From CADCTP01 sp963849885 (lineage in GTDB: Bacteria > Actinomycetota > Actinomycetes > Mycobacteriales > CADCTP01), in the NCBI GenBank assembly GCA_963849885.1, contig CAWKIV010000014.1:36362-100361 (forward strand): a stretch of DNA of 64,000 nucleotides, written 5' to 3'. The notes beneath the pieces are model-generated. The model made no database searches. It was not told the origin of the DNA and worked only from the letters and a program-made list of their open reading frames with translations. The translations under genes were made by a program, and so were the position numbers. Shown here piece after piece: positions 16,561-24,709 of this stretch (position 1 is its first letter; every line of letters begins with the position of its first letter).

Positions 16561-17220
16561 GTGGGACTCCTGGACCGACTGCTGGGCCGCGATCGGGGCG
16601 GAAGCCGGGACTCCGCCAGCTGGGGCGGCGGCCGCCCCACCCCGCCGCGCGCGGGCGCCGGTCGCAGCGAGGACGAGGTGGCCATCGAGCGCTACCGCTA
16701 CCTGCTGCGCACCGCCCCGCCCGAGCAGGTGGAGCAGGCGCACGCGGAGGCGTTCGCGAAGCTGACCCCCGAGCAGCGCCGGCAGGTGCTGACCGACCTG
16801 AGCAGCGAGGTGCCGCCGTCGGAGCGGGCCCGCTCCGACGACCCCCGCGATCTGGCCCGGATGGCCACCCGGGCGGAGATGCGCCAGCCGGGCACGCTGG
16901 AGCGCACGTTCAGCCGCGGCGGCATGGGCGGCGGCATGGGGATGGGCGGCATGATCGCCGGCGGCCTGCTGGCCAGCGTCGCCGGCGCGTTCGTGGGGAC
17001 CGCCATCGCCGACGCCATGTTCGACTTCAACGACAGCGGCGAGGGCACGGACGCGGCCGCGGACGGCGGGGACGGCGGGGACGCCGGCGGCGAGCAGGGC
17101 GTCGCCGACCAGGGCGGCGGGGACTACGGCGGCGACTACGGCGGCGGCGACTTCGGGGGCGGCGACTTCGGCGGCGGCTTCGGCGGCGGGGACTTCGGCG
17201 GCGACATGGGAGGGTTCTGA
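16561..17220 (+). CDS. Unknown protein with a Gly/Asp/Phe-rich C-terminus (219 aa)
   Basis: Starts GTG 16561 with GAGGAGG about ten bases upstream. The N-terminus MGLLDRLLGRD is amphipathic. A charged helical domain follows (VAIERYRYLLRTAPPEQVEQ to the TPEQRRQVLTDL helix). Next comes a Gly/Met-rich hydrophobic segment (GGMGMGGMIAGGLLASVAGA) that could span or dip into a membrane. The end is about 40 residues of GGGDFGGGDFGG-type repeats. Similar proteins occur in Micromonosporaceae but no function is known to me. The next gene overlaps its stop by 1 bp, so the two are coupled. Confidence 0.75.
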   Translation: MGLLDRLLGRDRGGSRDSASWGGGRPTPPRAGAGRSEDEVAIERYRYLLRTAPPEQVEQAHAEAFAKLTPEQRRQVLTDLSSEVPPSERARSDDPRDLARMATRAEMRQPGTLERTFSRGGMGGGMGMGGMIAGGLLASVAGAFVGTAIADAMFDFNDSGEGTDAAADGGDGGDAGGEQGVADQGGGDYGGDYGGGDFGGGDFGGGFGGGDFGGDMGGF

Positions 17221-17576
17221 TGACGGCACCGGAGGACCGGCGCAGCGGCGAGGAGGTCGCCGCCGACGTGCTGGCCGCGCCCGGCCCACCGGACCAGGAG
17301 CTGCACCGGGACCGCCGGGAGCACGGCGGTGCCGCCGACCGGCTGGACGACGACGCGCTGGCCGAGCGGACCCAGCAGGAGCGGGTGGACGCCGGCCTGG
17401 CCGACTACGACCCGGACGCCGTCCCGCCGGCCACCGACGACCCGGTGCCGGTCGACCTCACCGAGACCGAGGTCTACCGGGAGGAGGTCGAGCAGATCGA
17501 CCGGGAGGTGGCCGACGGCCGGCTGGCGACCGGCGAGCGGCCCGACTTCCCGCCGTCGAGCTACCCGGACCGCTAG
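17220..17576 (+). CDS. Unknown small acidic protein (118 aa)
   Basis: ATG 17220 shares its A with the stop TGA of the preceding gene, so it is translated by re-initiation. The protein is highly charged and probably mostly disordered (LDDDALAERTQQERVDAGLA, EEVEQIDREVADGRLATGER). It has no membrane segment, signal or recognisable domain. Its tight linkage with the Gly/Phe-rich protein suggests a partner. The next 163 bp up to the MEDS gene show no further gene. Confidence 0.7.
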   Translation: MTAPEDRRSGEEVAADVLAAPGPPDQELHRDRREHGGAADRLDDDALAERTQQERVDAGLADYDPDAVPPATDDPVPVDLTETEVYREEVEQIDREVADGRLATGERPDFPPSSYPDR

Positions 17577-17739
17577 GCGCCAGCCGGGCGGGTCGTGACT
17601 GTTTCGACCGGTACGGCCAGGCGGCCCCACTGGGAACCACCCGAATGCCACAGCGTCGGCCATCCGGCGCCCCTGGCCGGGGTCGGGCGGTGCTCTACCA
17701 TTGCGGCGGCACACCATCCCTCTCCCCGGACGGGACGGC

Positions 17740-18711
17740 ATGACATTCGGGCCCGGGCCGACACGCGCGCCGACCCAATCGCATCACCACCACAGCTACC
17801 AGCACGAGGCCTTCCTCTACCGCGGCGAGGCCGAGTTCCTCGACGGCCTGGTCCCGTTCGTGCGGGACGGCGTCGCGGCCGGCGAGCCGGTCATGGTCGC
17901 CGTGGTCGAGGAGCGGGCGGAGCCGTTGCGGGACGCGCTCGGCAGCGACGCCGCCGACGTGCACTTCGTGGACATGGCCGAGCTCGGGCACAACCCGGCC
18001 CGGATCATCCCCGGGTGGCAGCGCTTCCTGGACCGGCACTGCCTGGACGGGCAGCCGGTGCGCGGCATCGGCGAGCCGATCTGGCCCGGCCGGCGGGACA
18101 CCGAGCTGCTCGAGGCGCAGCTGCACGAGGGCCTGCTCAACGTCGCGGTCGACCCGGACACCCCGATGTGGCTGCGCTGCCCGTACGACACCACGGCGCT
18201 GCCGGCGCCGGTGATCGAGCACGCGTACCGGAGCCATCCGCTGGTCGTCCAGGCCGGCTGGTACGCGGGGAGCCCGCTCTACGGCGGCGCCCAGTACGTC
18301 ACCGACTTCCTCGCCGACGAGCTGCCGGAGCCGACCGGGCCGGTCGAGGTCCTGCCGTTCGCGGCCGAGGTCGGGGACGTGCGCGAGGTGGTGGTCCGGC
18401 AGGCCGCGACCGCGGGCCTGGACGAGGAGCGGATCTGGGCGGTCGGGCTCGCCCTGCAGGAGATGGCGGCCGCGGTGGTCCGCTCCGCCGGCACCGGGAC
18501 GCTGCGGGTGTGGGTGGAGCCGGCGGCGCTGGTCTGCGAGATGCGCGACCCGGGCCCGGCACCGGCGCCGTTGGCCGGGCGGCGCCGGCCGGCGCCGAGC
18601 GAGCCGGACGACCGCGGGCTCTGGCTGGCCAACCAGCTGTGCGACCTGGTCCAGGTCCGCTCCGGCGGGGCCGGCGCGACGGTCCGGGTGGTCAGCTGGC
18701 GTCAGGCGTAG
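17740..18711 (+). CDS. MEDS sensory domain protein with anti-sigma-type ATPase domain
   Basis: The N-terminal about 170 residues form a MEDS domain (HEAFLYRGEAEFLDGLVPFV, GEPVMVAVVEE, PARIIPGWQRFLD), and the C-terminal about 120 residues look like a HATPase of the RsbW/anti-sigma type (VGDVREVVVRQAATAGLDEE, ALQEMAAAVVRSA, MRDPG, GLWLANQLCDLVQVRSG). Such two-domain proteins are common in actinobacteria and are thought to link a redox or ligand signal to partner-switching control. A His-rich patch (HHHHSYQHE) precedes the MEDS domain. The start is ATG 17740. The last 10 bp overlap the end of the convergent decarboxylase gene. Confidence 0.85.
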   Translation: MTFGPGPTRAPTQSHHHHSYQHEAFLYRGEAEFLDGLVPFVRDGVAAGEPVMVAVVEERAEPLRDALGSDAADVHFVDMAELGHNPARIIPGWQRFLDRHCLDGQPVRGIGEPIWPGRRDTELLEAQLHEGLLNVAVDPDTPMWLRCPYDTTALPAPVIEHAYRSHPLVVQAGWYAGSPLYGGAQYVTDFLADELPEPTGPVEVLPFAAEVGDVREVVVRQAATAGLDEERIWAVGLALQEMAAAVVRSAGTGTLRVWVEPAALVCEMRDPGPAPAPLAGRRRPAPSEPDDRGLWLANQLCDLVQVRSGGAGATVRVVSWRQA

Positions 18712-19838
18712 GTCAGCGGCACCGGGAAGCCGTTGAAGGCGCTGGCGTAGCTGGTCGTGTAGGCCCCCGCGGTGCCCAGCCAGACCCGGTCGCCGACGGC
18801 CAGGTCGGCCGACAGCGGCACGTCGAAGAGGATGGTGTCCTGGCTGTCGCAGGACGGCCCGGTGAGGTGGAAGCGCCCGAGCCGGGCCGAGCCGCGCGAG
18901 TCGCCGACCGGGAAGCGCAGCCGGTTGCCGCTCTCCAGCGCCTCCATGAAGCCGTTGAACGCGCCGACGTCGAGGTGCGCCCACCGCCGCCCGGCCCGGT
19001 CGGCGATGCCGATCACCGTCGCCACCATCACGCCGGCCTCGCCGACCAGCGCGCGGCCGGGCTCGACGGCCAGCTTGGCCGGCCGGTACGGCAGGTGCCG
19101 CTCCAGCGCGGCGGCGATGACCGCGGCGAAGTCGGCCAGCGGCGGCGGGTCCGCGTCCGCGTACCGGGCCGGGAAGCCGCCGCCGAGGTCGAGCATGCCG
19201 AGCCGGATCCCGTCCGGCTCCAGCGCCCGCAGCACCCGCCCGCTCTGCTCCACCGCGCCGTCCCAGGCGGTCGGGTCGAGCATCTGCGACCCGACGTGGA
19301 AGGCCACCCCGTACGGCCGGAGCCCGGCCTGCCGGGCCGCCCGCAGCAGCTCGACCGCCTCCCGCCAGCCGATGCCGAACTTGCCCTCGCTGGGCACCGT
19401 GTTGTCGCCCGCCTCGGTCCGCAGCCGCGCGTAGACGCCGGCCCCGGGCGCGTGCTCGGCCAGCTTGGCCAGCTCGGCGGCGCTGTCCGCGGCGAACCGC
19501 CACACCCCGGCCCGGGCCGCGGCGGCGACGTGCGCGGCCGGCTTGACCGGGTTGCTGTAGAGCACCTCGGCCGGGTCCACCCCCACGTCGATCAGGGTGT
19601 GCAGCTCGGCGATGGAGGCCACCTCGAAGCCGCCGCCGAGCTCGTGCAGCCGCTGCAGGACGCGCAGGTCCGGGTTGCACTTCATGGCGTAGTGCACGTC
19701 CACGCCGGGCAGCTCGGCGGCGAAGTCCGCGTACGCGCCCGCGACCCGGTCCAGGTCGAGCAGCAGGTACGGCGTCGGGTGGTCCGGCAGCGCGGCCGCC
19801 GCCACCGGGGTGGCGACCGCAACGGACGGGGCGCTCAC
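18702..19838 (-). CDS. Fold-type III PLP decarboxylase, ornithine-decarboxylase-like
   Basis: A 378-residue enzyme with the conserved pieces of the ODC/DapDC family. The PLP lysine is in YAMKCNP (Lys53), and the phosphate-binding loops are HVGSQ, LDLGGGFP and EPGRALVGEAG. The catalytic Cys-Asp pair is in GPSCDSQD, the ODC pattern rather than the diaminopimelate type. It should decarboxylate an amino acid such as ornithine or lysine to a polyamine, or act on a related substrate. The GTG 19838 overlaps the preceding membrane protein gene by 4 bp, making it the last gene of a three-gene operon behind a GGDEF-EAL protein. Confidence 0.85.
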   Translation of the reverse strand: MSAPSVAVATPVAAAALPDHPTPYLLLDLDRVAGAYADFAAELPGVDVHYAMKCNPDLRVLQRLHELGGGFEVASIAELHTLIDVGVDPAEVLYSNPVKPAAHVAAAARAGVWRFAADSAAELAKLAEHAPGAGVYARLRTEAGDNTVPSEGKFGIGWREAVELLRAARQAGLRPYGVAFHVGSQMLDPTAWDGAVEQSGRVLRALEPDGIRLGMLDLGGGFPARYADADPPPLADFAAVIAAALERHLPYRPAKLAVEPGRALVGEAGVMVATVIGIADRAGRRWAHLDVGAFNGFMEALESGNRLRFPVGDSRGSARLGRFHLTGPSCDSQDTILFDVPLSADLAVGDRVWLGTAGAYTTSYASAFNGFPVPLTYA

Positions 19839-20485
19839 CCGCCCACCAGCTTCTTGCGCAGCTCGTACGACGGGATGACCACGGCGTAGAAGCCGACGTC
19901 GGCGAGCAGCTTGCCGGCGATCAGCCCGATCACCATGTCGTCCCCGGCCCAGCTGGCGACCAGGAAGATCAGCCCCGGCCGGAGCACCAGCGTGTCGGTC
20001 AGCTCGGCGACCACGAAGTCGGACGACTCCGCCAGCCCGCGCCGGGCGGTCTGCCAGAGCCGGCGGCCGTGGCTCAGCCCGGCGTGCAGCCGGTAGAGCG
20101 GGGGCAGCGTCCGGCACAGCACCACCCCGTAGAAGCCGGCCGTCTCGGCCAGCGACGCGGCCAGCGCGGCCGGCGCCGGCGACCGGGTCGCCGCGTAGAC
20201 CCCGACCGCGGCGACCAGCGCGCTGAGCGTGCCGACCACCTCGGCCAGCAGGTAGCGCCGGCCCCACTCCCGCAGCTTGACCGCGACCCGCCCGGTCCAC
20301 GCCGGCGTCGCCGTCTGTGCCCCCGTCACAGCAGCAGGAGCCGCCAGCGGAGGGATCCGGACAATCCGCGACCGGTCCCCGCGCGGCGGGTAGTGCAGCG
20401 GGAGCCCGGCGGCGGTGCGGACGCGCGGCGCCGGCCGCTGGCAGCGCGGCGCGCCGGTCACCGGCCGGATGGCCGGTGCGCTCAT
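19835..20485 (-). CDS. Membrane protein of unknown function (216 aa)
   Basis: The ATG 20485 overlaps the GGDEF-EAL stop (ATGA), and its own stop overlaps the decarboxylase start (GTGA). About 60 Pro/Arg-rich cytoplasmic residues precede two or three hydrophobic segments (LLAEVVGTLSALVAAVGVYA, ALAASLAETAGFYGVVLC, LRPGLIFLVASWAGDDMVIG). An internal pattern, AAETAGFYGVVL and later LADVGFYAVVIPSY, looks like a duplicated helix pair. No family is recognised with confidence; it resembles proteins annotated as hypothetical next to type III PLP enzymes. Confidence 0.7.
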   Translation of the reverse strand: MSAPAIRPVTGAPRCQRPAPRVRTAAGLPLHYPPRGDRSRIVRIPPLAAPAAVTGAQTATPAWTGRVAVKLREWGRRYLLAEVVGTLSALVAAVGVYAATRSPAPAALAASLAETAGFYGVVLCRTLPPLYRLHAGLSHGRRLWQTARRGLAESSDFVVAELTDTLVLRPGLIFLVASWAGDDMVIGLIAGKLLADVGFYAVVIPSYELRKKLVGG

Positions 20486-22785
20486 CCGATCGGCTGCGGC
20501 GCGCGGGCCTCGTCGGGGTCGGGGGTGCCGAGCCAGCCGGCCAGGTCGGCGGCGGACATCGAGTGGCCGACCGCCCCGCCCTGCACGCCGCGGCAGCCGT
20601 ACGACCGGACGCGGTTGAGCAGCTCGGGGGTGTCCACCCCGTCCGCCACGGTCCGGATGCCCAGCGACTGGGCCAGGTTGACGGTGGACCGGACCACCGC
20701 CTCGTCCGGCGCGCTCTGCAGCACCGAGGCGACGAACGAGCGGTCCAGCTTGAGCTCCTGCACCGGCATGGTGCGCAGCCGGGTCAGCGACGGGGCCGAC
20801 CGGCCGTAGTGGTCCAGCGCCAGCCGGACCCCGAGGGTGCGGAACTGCCCGAGCGCCCGCCGGGTCCGGCCCGGGTCGACCAGCATCAGGTCCTCGGCCA
20901 GCTCCAGCTGGATCGAGGCCGGCGGGATGCCGGCCTCGCTGGTCAGCCGGGCCAGCTCGTACGGCAGCCGGCTGTCCAGCACGTCCGCGGTGGACAGGTC
21001 GACGGACACGCCGAGCTGCACCCCGCCGCGCTGCCACCAGGCGCAGCGCTGCACCGCCTCGCCGAGCAGCACCCGGGTCAGCCGCCGGGTCAGCCCGGCC
21101 CGGGCGGCCAGCGGCCGCAGCGTGGTGGAGTCGATGACGCCGTGCTCCGGGTGCTGCCAGCGCAGCGTCGCCTCCAGCTCGACCGCGGAGCCGGTGGCCA
21201 GGTCGACCTTCGGCTGGAAGCAGGCCACCACCTTGTGCGCGTCCAGCGCGCCGGACAGCTCGGGCAGCAGCCGCGGGCCGAAACCACGGCCGATGTCCAG
21301 GGCCGGGTCGTACACCTCGACGTCGGACTCGGTCGCCTTGGCCCGGCGCAGCGCGTCGCCGGCGCAGCGGATCAGGTCCGGCCCGTCGGTGGCGTGCATC
21401 GGGCTGGCCGCGATGCCGGCGCTCAGGTCCAGCTCCACCTCGACGGCGGCCACCCGCACCGGGCCGGACACCGCGTTCAGCAGGTCGCGGACGCTCTGCT
21501 CGGCCCGGGCCAGGTGGCCGTCGAAGGGCAGCAGCAGCGCGATCTCGGCGCCGCCGAGGCGGGCCGGCACGCTGCCGCTGGGCACCCGCTCGCGCAGCCG
21601 GGCCCCGAGCGCGGCGAGCAGCCCGTCGCCGTACTGGTAGCCGAGGGTGTCGTTGATCTCGGTGAGGTGCCGGATGCTCACGACGGCGACCAGCAGCGGC
21701 CGGCCGGTGCTGGCGTTGGCGGTCAGGGCCGGCAGCCGGGTGTCCAGCAGCCGCCGGTTGCCCAGCGTGGTGAGCTCGTCGGTCATCGCCTCGGTGCGGC
21801 TGCGGGCCAGCGCCCTGGTCTGCTCGAAGGTCATCGCGGTGCGCGCGCCGGCGGCGAGCAGGCAGGCGCCGGCCAGCACCACGGTGATCGGGTGCAGCTC
21901 CACGAACGCGCCGACCAGCAGCACGATCAGCGCGGCGGTGGAGAAGAGGATGGGCACCAGCAGCGCGGCCAGCCCGCGGATCACCGGCGCCGCCGATCGC
22001 TGCGGCAGCGAGCCGGCGATCGGCACCAGCGCGATGCCGACCATCCACAGCCCGTCCACCCACCGGCCGTCCTCGTACGTCCCGTTGGCGACGCCGAAGA
22101 GGTAGGCGGTGTCCGCGACGGCGAACAGCGCGAAGCCGGCGACCAGCAGCCACCAGGTCGGGTCGGCCCGCCACCGGACCATCGCCAGGGTGGCCACCGC
22201 GATCACGATCAGCACCAGGTCGCCGACCGGGTACGACAGGTTGGTCAGCACCTCCGGCAGCGAGCCCTCGGCCACCGAGATGATCTGCTTGACCGTGAAG
22301 GCGGAGAAGAGCGCGCCGACGGCCAGCGAGGTGACCAGGCCGTCCAGCCAGATGGAGGCGGGCACCCGGCGCAGCACCGAGCGGGCGAGCAGCACCAGGC
22401 CGAAGTAGGCCAGCGGGTAGAGGCCGACGTAGAAGACGTCGGCCGGGGACGGCACCGGGATCTCGTCGGCGTCGGAGAAGGCGATCGACCAGTAGACGTC
22501 GCCGGCCGCCCAGGAGATCGTGGCGATCGACAGCAGCAGCCAGGGCAGCCGGTTGCGCTTGATCAGCAGCGGCCGGGCCAGCCCGGACAGCGCGACCGCG
22601 ACCAGCGCCAGGCTGTAGAACCAGGTGTCGATGCCGGCCGGGCGGGCGTCCGGCGGCAACAGCGTGCTCAACGCGTACGTCCCGGCGAGCCCGCCGATCA
22701 CCCACCGGCCGACCCGGAAGGGTGTCGACGAGAGGACTCTGTCCCCGTCGGGATCCGTCGGGCTGCTTTCTGCTGCGGAGTCCAT
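20482..22785 (-). CDS. Membrane GGDEF-EAL protein with degenerate active sites
   Basis: A 767-residue protein with about eight to nine N-terminal membrane segments, then a GGDEF domain (DELTTLGNRR, DTLGYQYGDGLL) and an EAL domain (LRWQHPEHG, LELAEDLM, ELKLDRSFV). The GGDEF signature reads RLGGAEIALLLP, so the catalytic Asp/Glu pair is altered. In the EAL domain the signature is EAT, the metal-binding DDFG is DHYG, and the late Glu motif is ADGVD. Both activities are therefore probably lost, leaving a c-di-GMP or GTP sensor. The start is ATG 22785; translation is coupled to the next two genes. Confidence 0.88.
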   Translation of the reverse strand: MDSAAESSPTDPDGDRVLSSTPFRVGRWVIGGLAGTYALSTLLPPDARPAGIDTWFYSLALVAVALSGLARPLLIKRNRLPWLLLSIATISWAAGDVYWSIAFSDADEIPVPSPADVFYVGLYPLAYFGLVLLARSVLRRVPASIWLDGLVTSLAVGALFSAFTVKQIISVAEGSLPEVLTNLSYPVGDLVLIVIAVATLAMVRWRADPTWWLLVAGFALFAVADTAYLFGVANGTYEDGRWVDGLWMVGIALVPIAGSLPQRSAAPVIRGLAALLVPILFSTAALIVLLVGAFVELHPITVVLAGACLLAAGARTAMTFEQTRALARSRTEAMTDELTTLGNRRLLDTRLPALTANASTGRPLLVAVVSIRHLTEINDTLGYQYGDGLLAALGARLRERVPSGSVPARLGGAEIALLLPFDGHLARAEQSVRDLLNAVSGPVRVAAVEVELDLSAGIAASPMHATDGPDLIRCAGDALRRAKATESDVEVYDPALDIGRGFGPRLLPELSGALDAHKVVACFQPKVDLATGSAVELEATLRWQHPEHGVIDSTTLRPLAARAGLTRRLTRVLLGEAVQRCAWWQRGGVQLGVSVDLSTADVLDSRLPYELARLTSEAGIPPASIQLELAEDLMLVDPGRTRRALGQFRTLGVRLALDHYGRSAPSLTRLRTMPVQELKLDRSFVASVLQSAPDEAVVRSTVNLAQSLGIRTVADGVDTPELLNRVRSYGCRGVQGGAVGHSMSAADLAGWLGTPDPDEARAPQPIG

Positions 22786-22793
22786 GGGGGCGC

Positions 22794-22822
22794 AGAGTAG
22801 GGCGTCGTGCGGCCCGCGTCAC
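22794..22822 (-). promoter_or_regulatory. Promoter of the GGDEF-EAL operon
   Basis: Minus strand: -35 GTGACG (22822-22817), a 17-bp spacer and -10 TACTCT (22799-22794), then eight bases to the ATG with no ribosome site. This suggests a leaderless or almost leaderless transcript covering all three genes. Confidence 0.55.
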
Positions 22823-22962
22823 CGGTTTGGACAGGATTGATCCGGCCGCCCGGCGGAACGGCCCGATCGGGTGACACGACCCCTCCGCTGCCTCCACGGG
22901 TCTATTCGGGTCGCTGTGACACACCGTAGCGCAATATCCGGCACGGTGGGACAGATTCGTGC

Positions 22963-22998
22963 GTGGCGGGCCGGATGCAGTCGCACCCGGCCCGCCAC
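22963..22998 (-). terminator. GC-rich hairpin downstream of the GH16 gene
   Basis: A perfect 12-bp stem (GTGGCGGGCCGG at 22963-22974 with its complement at 22987-22998) encloses a 12-base loop and can extend by one or two pairs. It starts 14 bp after the GH16 stop. There is no U-run, as is usual for strong hairpin terminators in high-GC actinobacteria. Confidence 0.65.
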
Positions 22999-23012
22999 GT
23001 CGCCACGCTGCG

Positions 23013-24447
23013 TCAGTGGGCGAAGGTGAACCAGTTGACGTTCACGAAGTCGGCCGGCTGGCCGCTGGTGAAGGTCAGGTAGACCGTGTGCCGGCCGGTC
23101 ACCCCGCTGATGTTGCCGGGCACCGTGCGCCAGGTCTGCCAGCCACCGGTGTTGGCGACCGCGAAGCTGCCCACCGGCGCCGCGGTCCGGCTGTCCAGCC
23201 GCACCTCGACCAGGCCGCTCACCCCGCCCCCGGCCCCGGACGCCACCCGCGCGCTGAACTGCCGGGCCGGCGTGCTGCCGAAGTCCACGTTCGGGTAGGC
23301 GGCCCAGTCGCCGTTGGCGATCCAGCCGATGTTCTGCCCGCCGCCGGCGTCGGAGGTGCCCTCCTGCTGGATGCCGCCGGCCTGGGTGTACGACTCCGCC
23401 TGGATGGTCGAGTACGCGCTCACGCCGCCCGGCGGGGGCGTGCTCGGCGGCGGGCGTGGTCGGCGGGGGGGTGGGCGGGGTCGTCGGCGGGTTGGTGCCG
23501 CCGCCGCTGGAGTAGACCGCGACGTAGTCGACCAGCATCGGCACGCCGGGCCGGGTGGCCGCGGTCGGGCCGCCGCCGAACGCGGCCGGGAAGCCGCCGC
23601 CCATGGCCACGTTGAGGATGATGAAGTAGCCGTGGTTGAGCGCGGTGTCCCAGGTCGGCCGGTCGACCTGGTCCCGGTTGAGGGTGAAGTAGACCTGCCC
23701 GTCGCGGTACCAGCGCAGCGTCTCCGGGGTGACGCTCTTGTCCCACTCCACGCCGTACGTGTGGAAGCTGGTCAGGCAGCCCGGGCAGGCCCGCTCGCCG
23801 CTGCCCAGCCCGGTCGTCTCGTTGCAGGTGCCGGGGATGCCCGGTCCGCAGTGGAACACCCCGAAGTGGGTGCTGCGGCCGTTGATCGTCTCCATGATGT
23901 CGATCTCGCCGATGCTCGGCCAGTTGGTCGCGCCGACCGGGCGGGCCGGGGCGCCCATCGCCCAGAACGCCGGCCAGTAGCCCATCGCCTCGGCGCCGGT
24001 CACGTTCGGCTGCTGCAGCGACGCCTCGATCCGCAGCTTGCCGCCGGCCGGCGGCATGAAGTCGGTGCGCCGGGTCTCGATCCGGGCCGACGTCCACCGG
24101 CCGGAGGCGTCCCGGCGCGGGGTGATGGCGAGGTGGCCGGCGCCGTCCAGGCTGACGTTGTCGGTGCTGTCGGTCATGTACTCGATCTCGCCGGTGCCCC
24201 AGTTGGGGGCGCCGCCGGGGTAGCTGGTGCCGATGTCGTAGAGCCAGTTCGCCTCGTTGATCCGGGCGCCGGCCGGGCCGGTGAAGTCGTCGCCCCAGAC
24301 CACCGACCAGCCGGCCGGGGGAGCGGGCACGGCGGCGGCCGGGGTCGGCGCGCCGGCCACGACGACGAGCGCGGCCGCGGTGGCGGCGACGGCGCCGGCG
24401 GCCAGCAGACGACGGTGCGGGCGGGACCTGGTGCGGGGTGGAGGCAT
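23013..24447 (-). CDS. Secreted GH16 beta-glucanase with CBM6-like domain (apparent 1-bp insertion)
   Basis: A signal peptide (LLAAGAVAATAAALVVVAGA, cleavage near APTPAAA) is followed by a GH16 catalytic domain with the active-site motif GEIDIME at about residue 180, typical of laminarinases that cut beta-1,3-glucans. A Thr/Pro linker (PPTTPPTPPPTTP) leads to a CBM6-like module (IQAESYTQAGGI to NVNWFTFAH), but that module lies one frame away. The linker at 23441-23460 contains one extra base; skipping it gives a continuous 477-residue protein. Without repair the enzyme loses its binding module and ends in a long shadow tail. ATG 24447 has GAGGAGA. Expression is probably controlled by the divergent LacI protein. 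Confidence 0.85.
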
Positions 24448-24491
24448 CGGAGTCTCCTCGGCTCGGGCGGCCCCCCACGGCTGGGAACGGT

Positions 24492-24540
24492 TGGGACCGT
24501 TCCCAGCCCTGACGGTAAACAGCAGGTTTCGACGGGTCAA
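24492..24540 (-). promoter_or_regulatory. Promoter and LacI operator of the GH16 gene
   Basis: Minus strand: -35 TTGACC (24540-24535), 17-bp spacer, -10 TACCGT (24517-24512). Immediately downstream, at the expected transcription start, is TGGGACCGTTCCCA (24492-24505), the typical actinobacterial LacI/CebR-type operator shape. It sits within a longer inverted repeat, GGGAACGGT/ACCGTTCCC (24483-24504). Confidence 0.8.
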
Positions 24541-24624
24541 CGACGCTCACCCATCCGGGTCAATATCGCCCGCCTTCAGGCCTGTCGTCCGACCAGGGCA
24601 CCTGGATGCTGGGATCACGGGTCT

Positions 24625-24638
24625 TGGGAACGGTCCCA
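24625..24638 (+). promoter_or_regulatory. Second LacI operator, upstream of the lacI-family gene
   Basis: TGGGAACGGTCCCA is the exact reverse complement of the operator in front of the GH16 gene. It lies about 60 bp upstream of the regulator's -10 hexamer TATAAC (24698-24703), which is six bases from the ATG. This fits autoregulation, although the site lies above rather than on the promoter. Confidence 0.7.
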
Positions 24639-24709
24639 GCGCCATGCCATCATGGCCGGGAAAGCGCAGGGTGCCGGGCTCGGGCCGCGCCACGCGGTAT
24701 AACGACCCC

